Assembly: GCA_030618505.1 (NCBI GenBank) | Contig: JAUXDF010000235.1 | Location: 1 to 5,510 of the forward strand | Length of the DNA stretch: 5,510 nt | Direction of reading: 5' to 3' | Source of the DNA: Spongiibacteraceae bacterium | Lineage (GTDB): Bacteria > Pseudomonadota > Gammaproteobacteria > Pseudomonadales > PIVM01 | Shown: piece by piece, positions 5,011 to 5,510 of the stretch | How positions within the stretch are numbered: the stretch's first letter is position 1 | How the letters are laid out: the number at the start of each line of letters is the position of its first letter | Program-made: the position numbers and the translations under genes | Notes under the pieces: model-generated | Database searches by the model: none | Told to the model about the DNA's origin: nothing | What the model saw: the letters and a program-made list of their open reading frames with translations, nothing else

Positions 5011-5510
5011 ATGCAACGACCCAGTGGACGTACCACCGATCAACTCAGAGAAATCAAATTAACTCGACATTTCACCAAGCATGCGGAGGGATCAGTGTTG
5101 GTGGAATATGGTGATACCAAGGTGATTTGTACCGCTAGTGCAGAAAAAGGTGTGCCACGCTTTCTTAAAGGTGAAGGCCAGGGCTGGATTACCGCAGAAT
5201 ATGGCATGTTGCCGCGCTCAACCGATAGCAGAATGGGTAGAGAGGCCGCACGTGGCAAGCAGGGTGGTCGGACGGTGGAGATTCAACGCTTGATTGGACG
5301 CTCTTTGCGTGCAGCGGTTGATTTAAAGCTGTTGGGTGAAAATACTATTGTGATTGATTGTGATGTTATTCAGGCTGATGGCGGTACCCGTACTGCCTCA
5401 ATTACCGGCGCCTGTGTGGCGGTGGCCGATGCCATTGCCAGTTTAAAGGCTAAGGGTTTGGTGACCGAAGAGCCTATGAAGCAACTGATAGCAGCGGTAT
5501 CTGTAGGAAT
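5011..5510 (+). CDS. rph: Ribonuclease PH (3' end outside window)
   Basis: A phosphorolytic 3'-5' exoribonuclease that trims tRNA 3' ends, releasing nucleoside diphosphates; it acts as a ring-shaped hexamer in the cytoplasm. The 166 complete codons seen open with MQRPSGRTTDQLREI and contain GWITAEYGMLPRSTDSR (58-74), RGKQGGRTVEIQRLIGRSLRA (81-101) and CDVIQADGGTRTASITGA (117-134). Arg87 and Arg127 correspond to the phosphate-binding arginines near 86 and 126 in characterised members. The later catalytic aspartates lie outside the window. GGAG at 5001-5004, six bases before the ATG, fixes the start. Full-length proteins are about 240 residues, so roughly the last 70 are missing here. No defect is visible in the part shown. 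Confidence 0.97.
   Translation, partial: MQRPSGRTTDQLREIKLTRHFTKHAEGSVLVEYGDTKVICTASAEKGVPRFLKGEGQGWITAEYGMLPRSTDSRMGREAARGKQGGRTVEIQRLIGRSLRAAVDLKLLGENTIVIDCDVIQADGGTRTASITGACVAVADAIASLKAKGLVTEEPMKQLIAAVSVG

Noticed and set aside
4836..5114. Plus-strand open frame spanning the yicC start and the rph start
   Set aside because: It overlaps yicC antisense and rph in a different frame, with no domain similarity.

Overview
This looks like gammaproteobacterial chromosome: the ends carry the housekeeping block gmk (guanylate kinase, minus strand, 3' end outside the window), yicC (endoribonuclease family, minus strand) and rph (RNase PH, plus strand, 3' end outside the window), an order known from Pseudomonas and relatives. 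In that order yicC is normally followed at once by gmk. Here about 3.3 kb of foreign DNA on the opposite strand separates them. I cannot name the species.

The foreign block has clear ends. The last 21 bases of yicC (six codons plus stop, 4008-4028) occur again as an imperfect direct repeat at 657-677, just upstream of gmk. The copies differ at two positions, and read in the yicC frame both encode QIQNIE-stop, so both differences are synonymous. This is the expected footprint of a site-specific element integrated at the 3' end of yicC, a site known to be used by mobilizable genomic islands of SXT/R391-type systems. No integrase lies between the repeats, so this is a decayed or cis-mobilizable remnant.

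Inside the island, left to right: an AT-rich left end with a possible replacement promoter for gmk; a 151-bp non-coding element (776-926) with terminal inverted repeats starting GTAA, a perfect 8-bp target duplication and a folded palindromic core, i.e. a MITE with IS66-like hallmarks; a small HTH regulator (1014-1232); an hsdM-like type I DNA methyltransferase gene that leaves the family sequence after about residue 301 and ends early (1291-2301); and, translationally coupled to it, a gene for an AlbA_2/GHKL-ATPase/winged-helix protein split by an apparent 1-bp insertion near 2947-2949. No hsdS or hsdR is present. The cargo is therefore a degraded type I restriction-modification or defence module, probably unable to restrict.

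To the right, a terminator-like hairpin overlaps the stop of the split gene, and short TAGACATTT-like repeats spaced 10-11 bp apart lie just inside the right att copy. Beyond yicC, the yicC/rph intergenic region holds closely packed divergent promoters.
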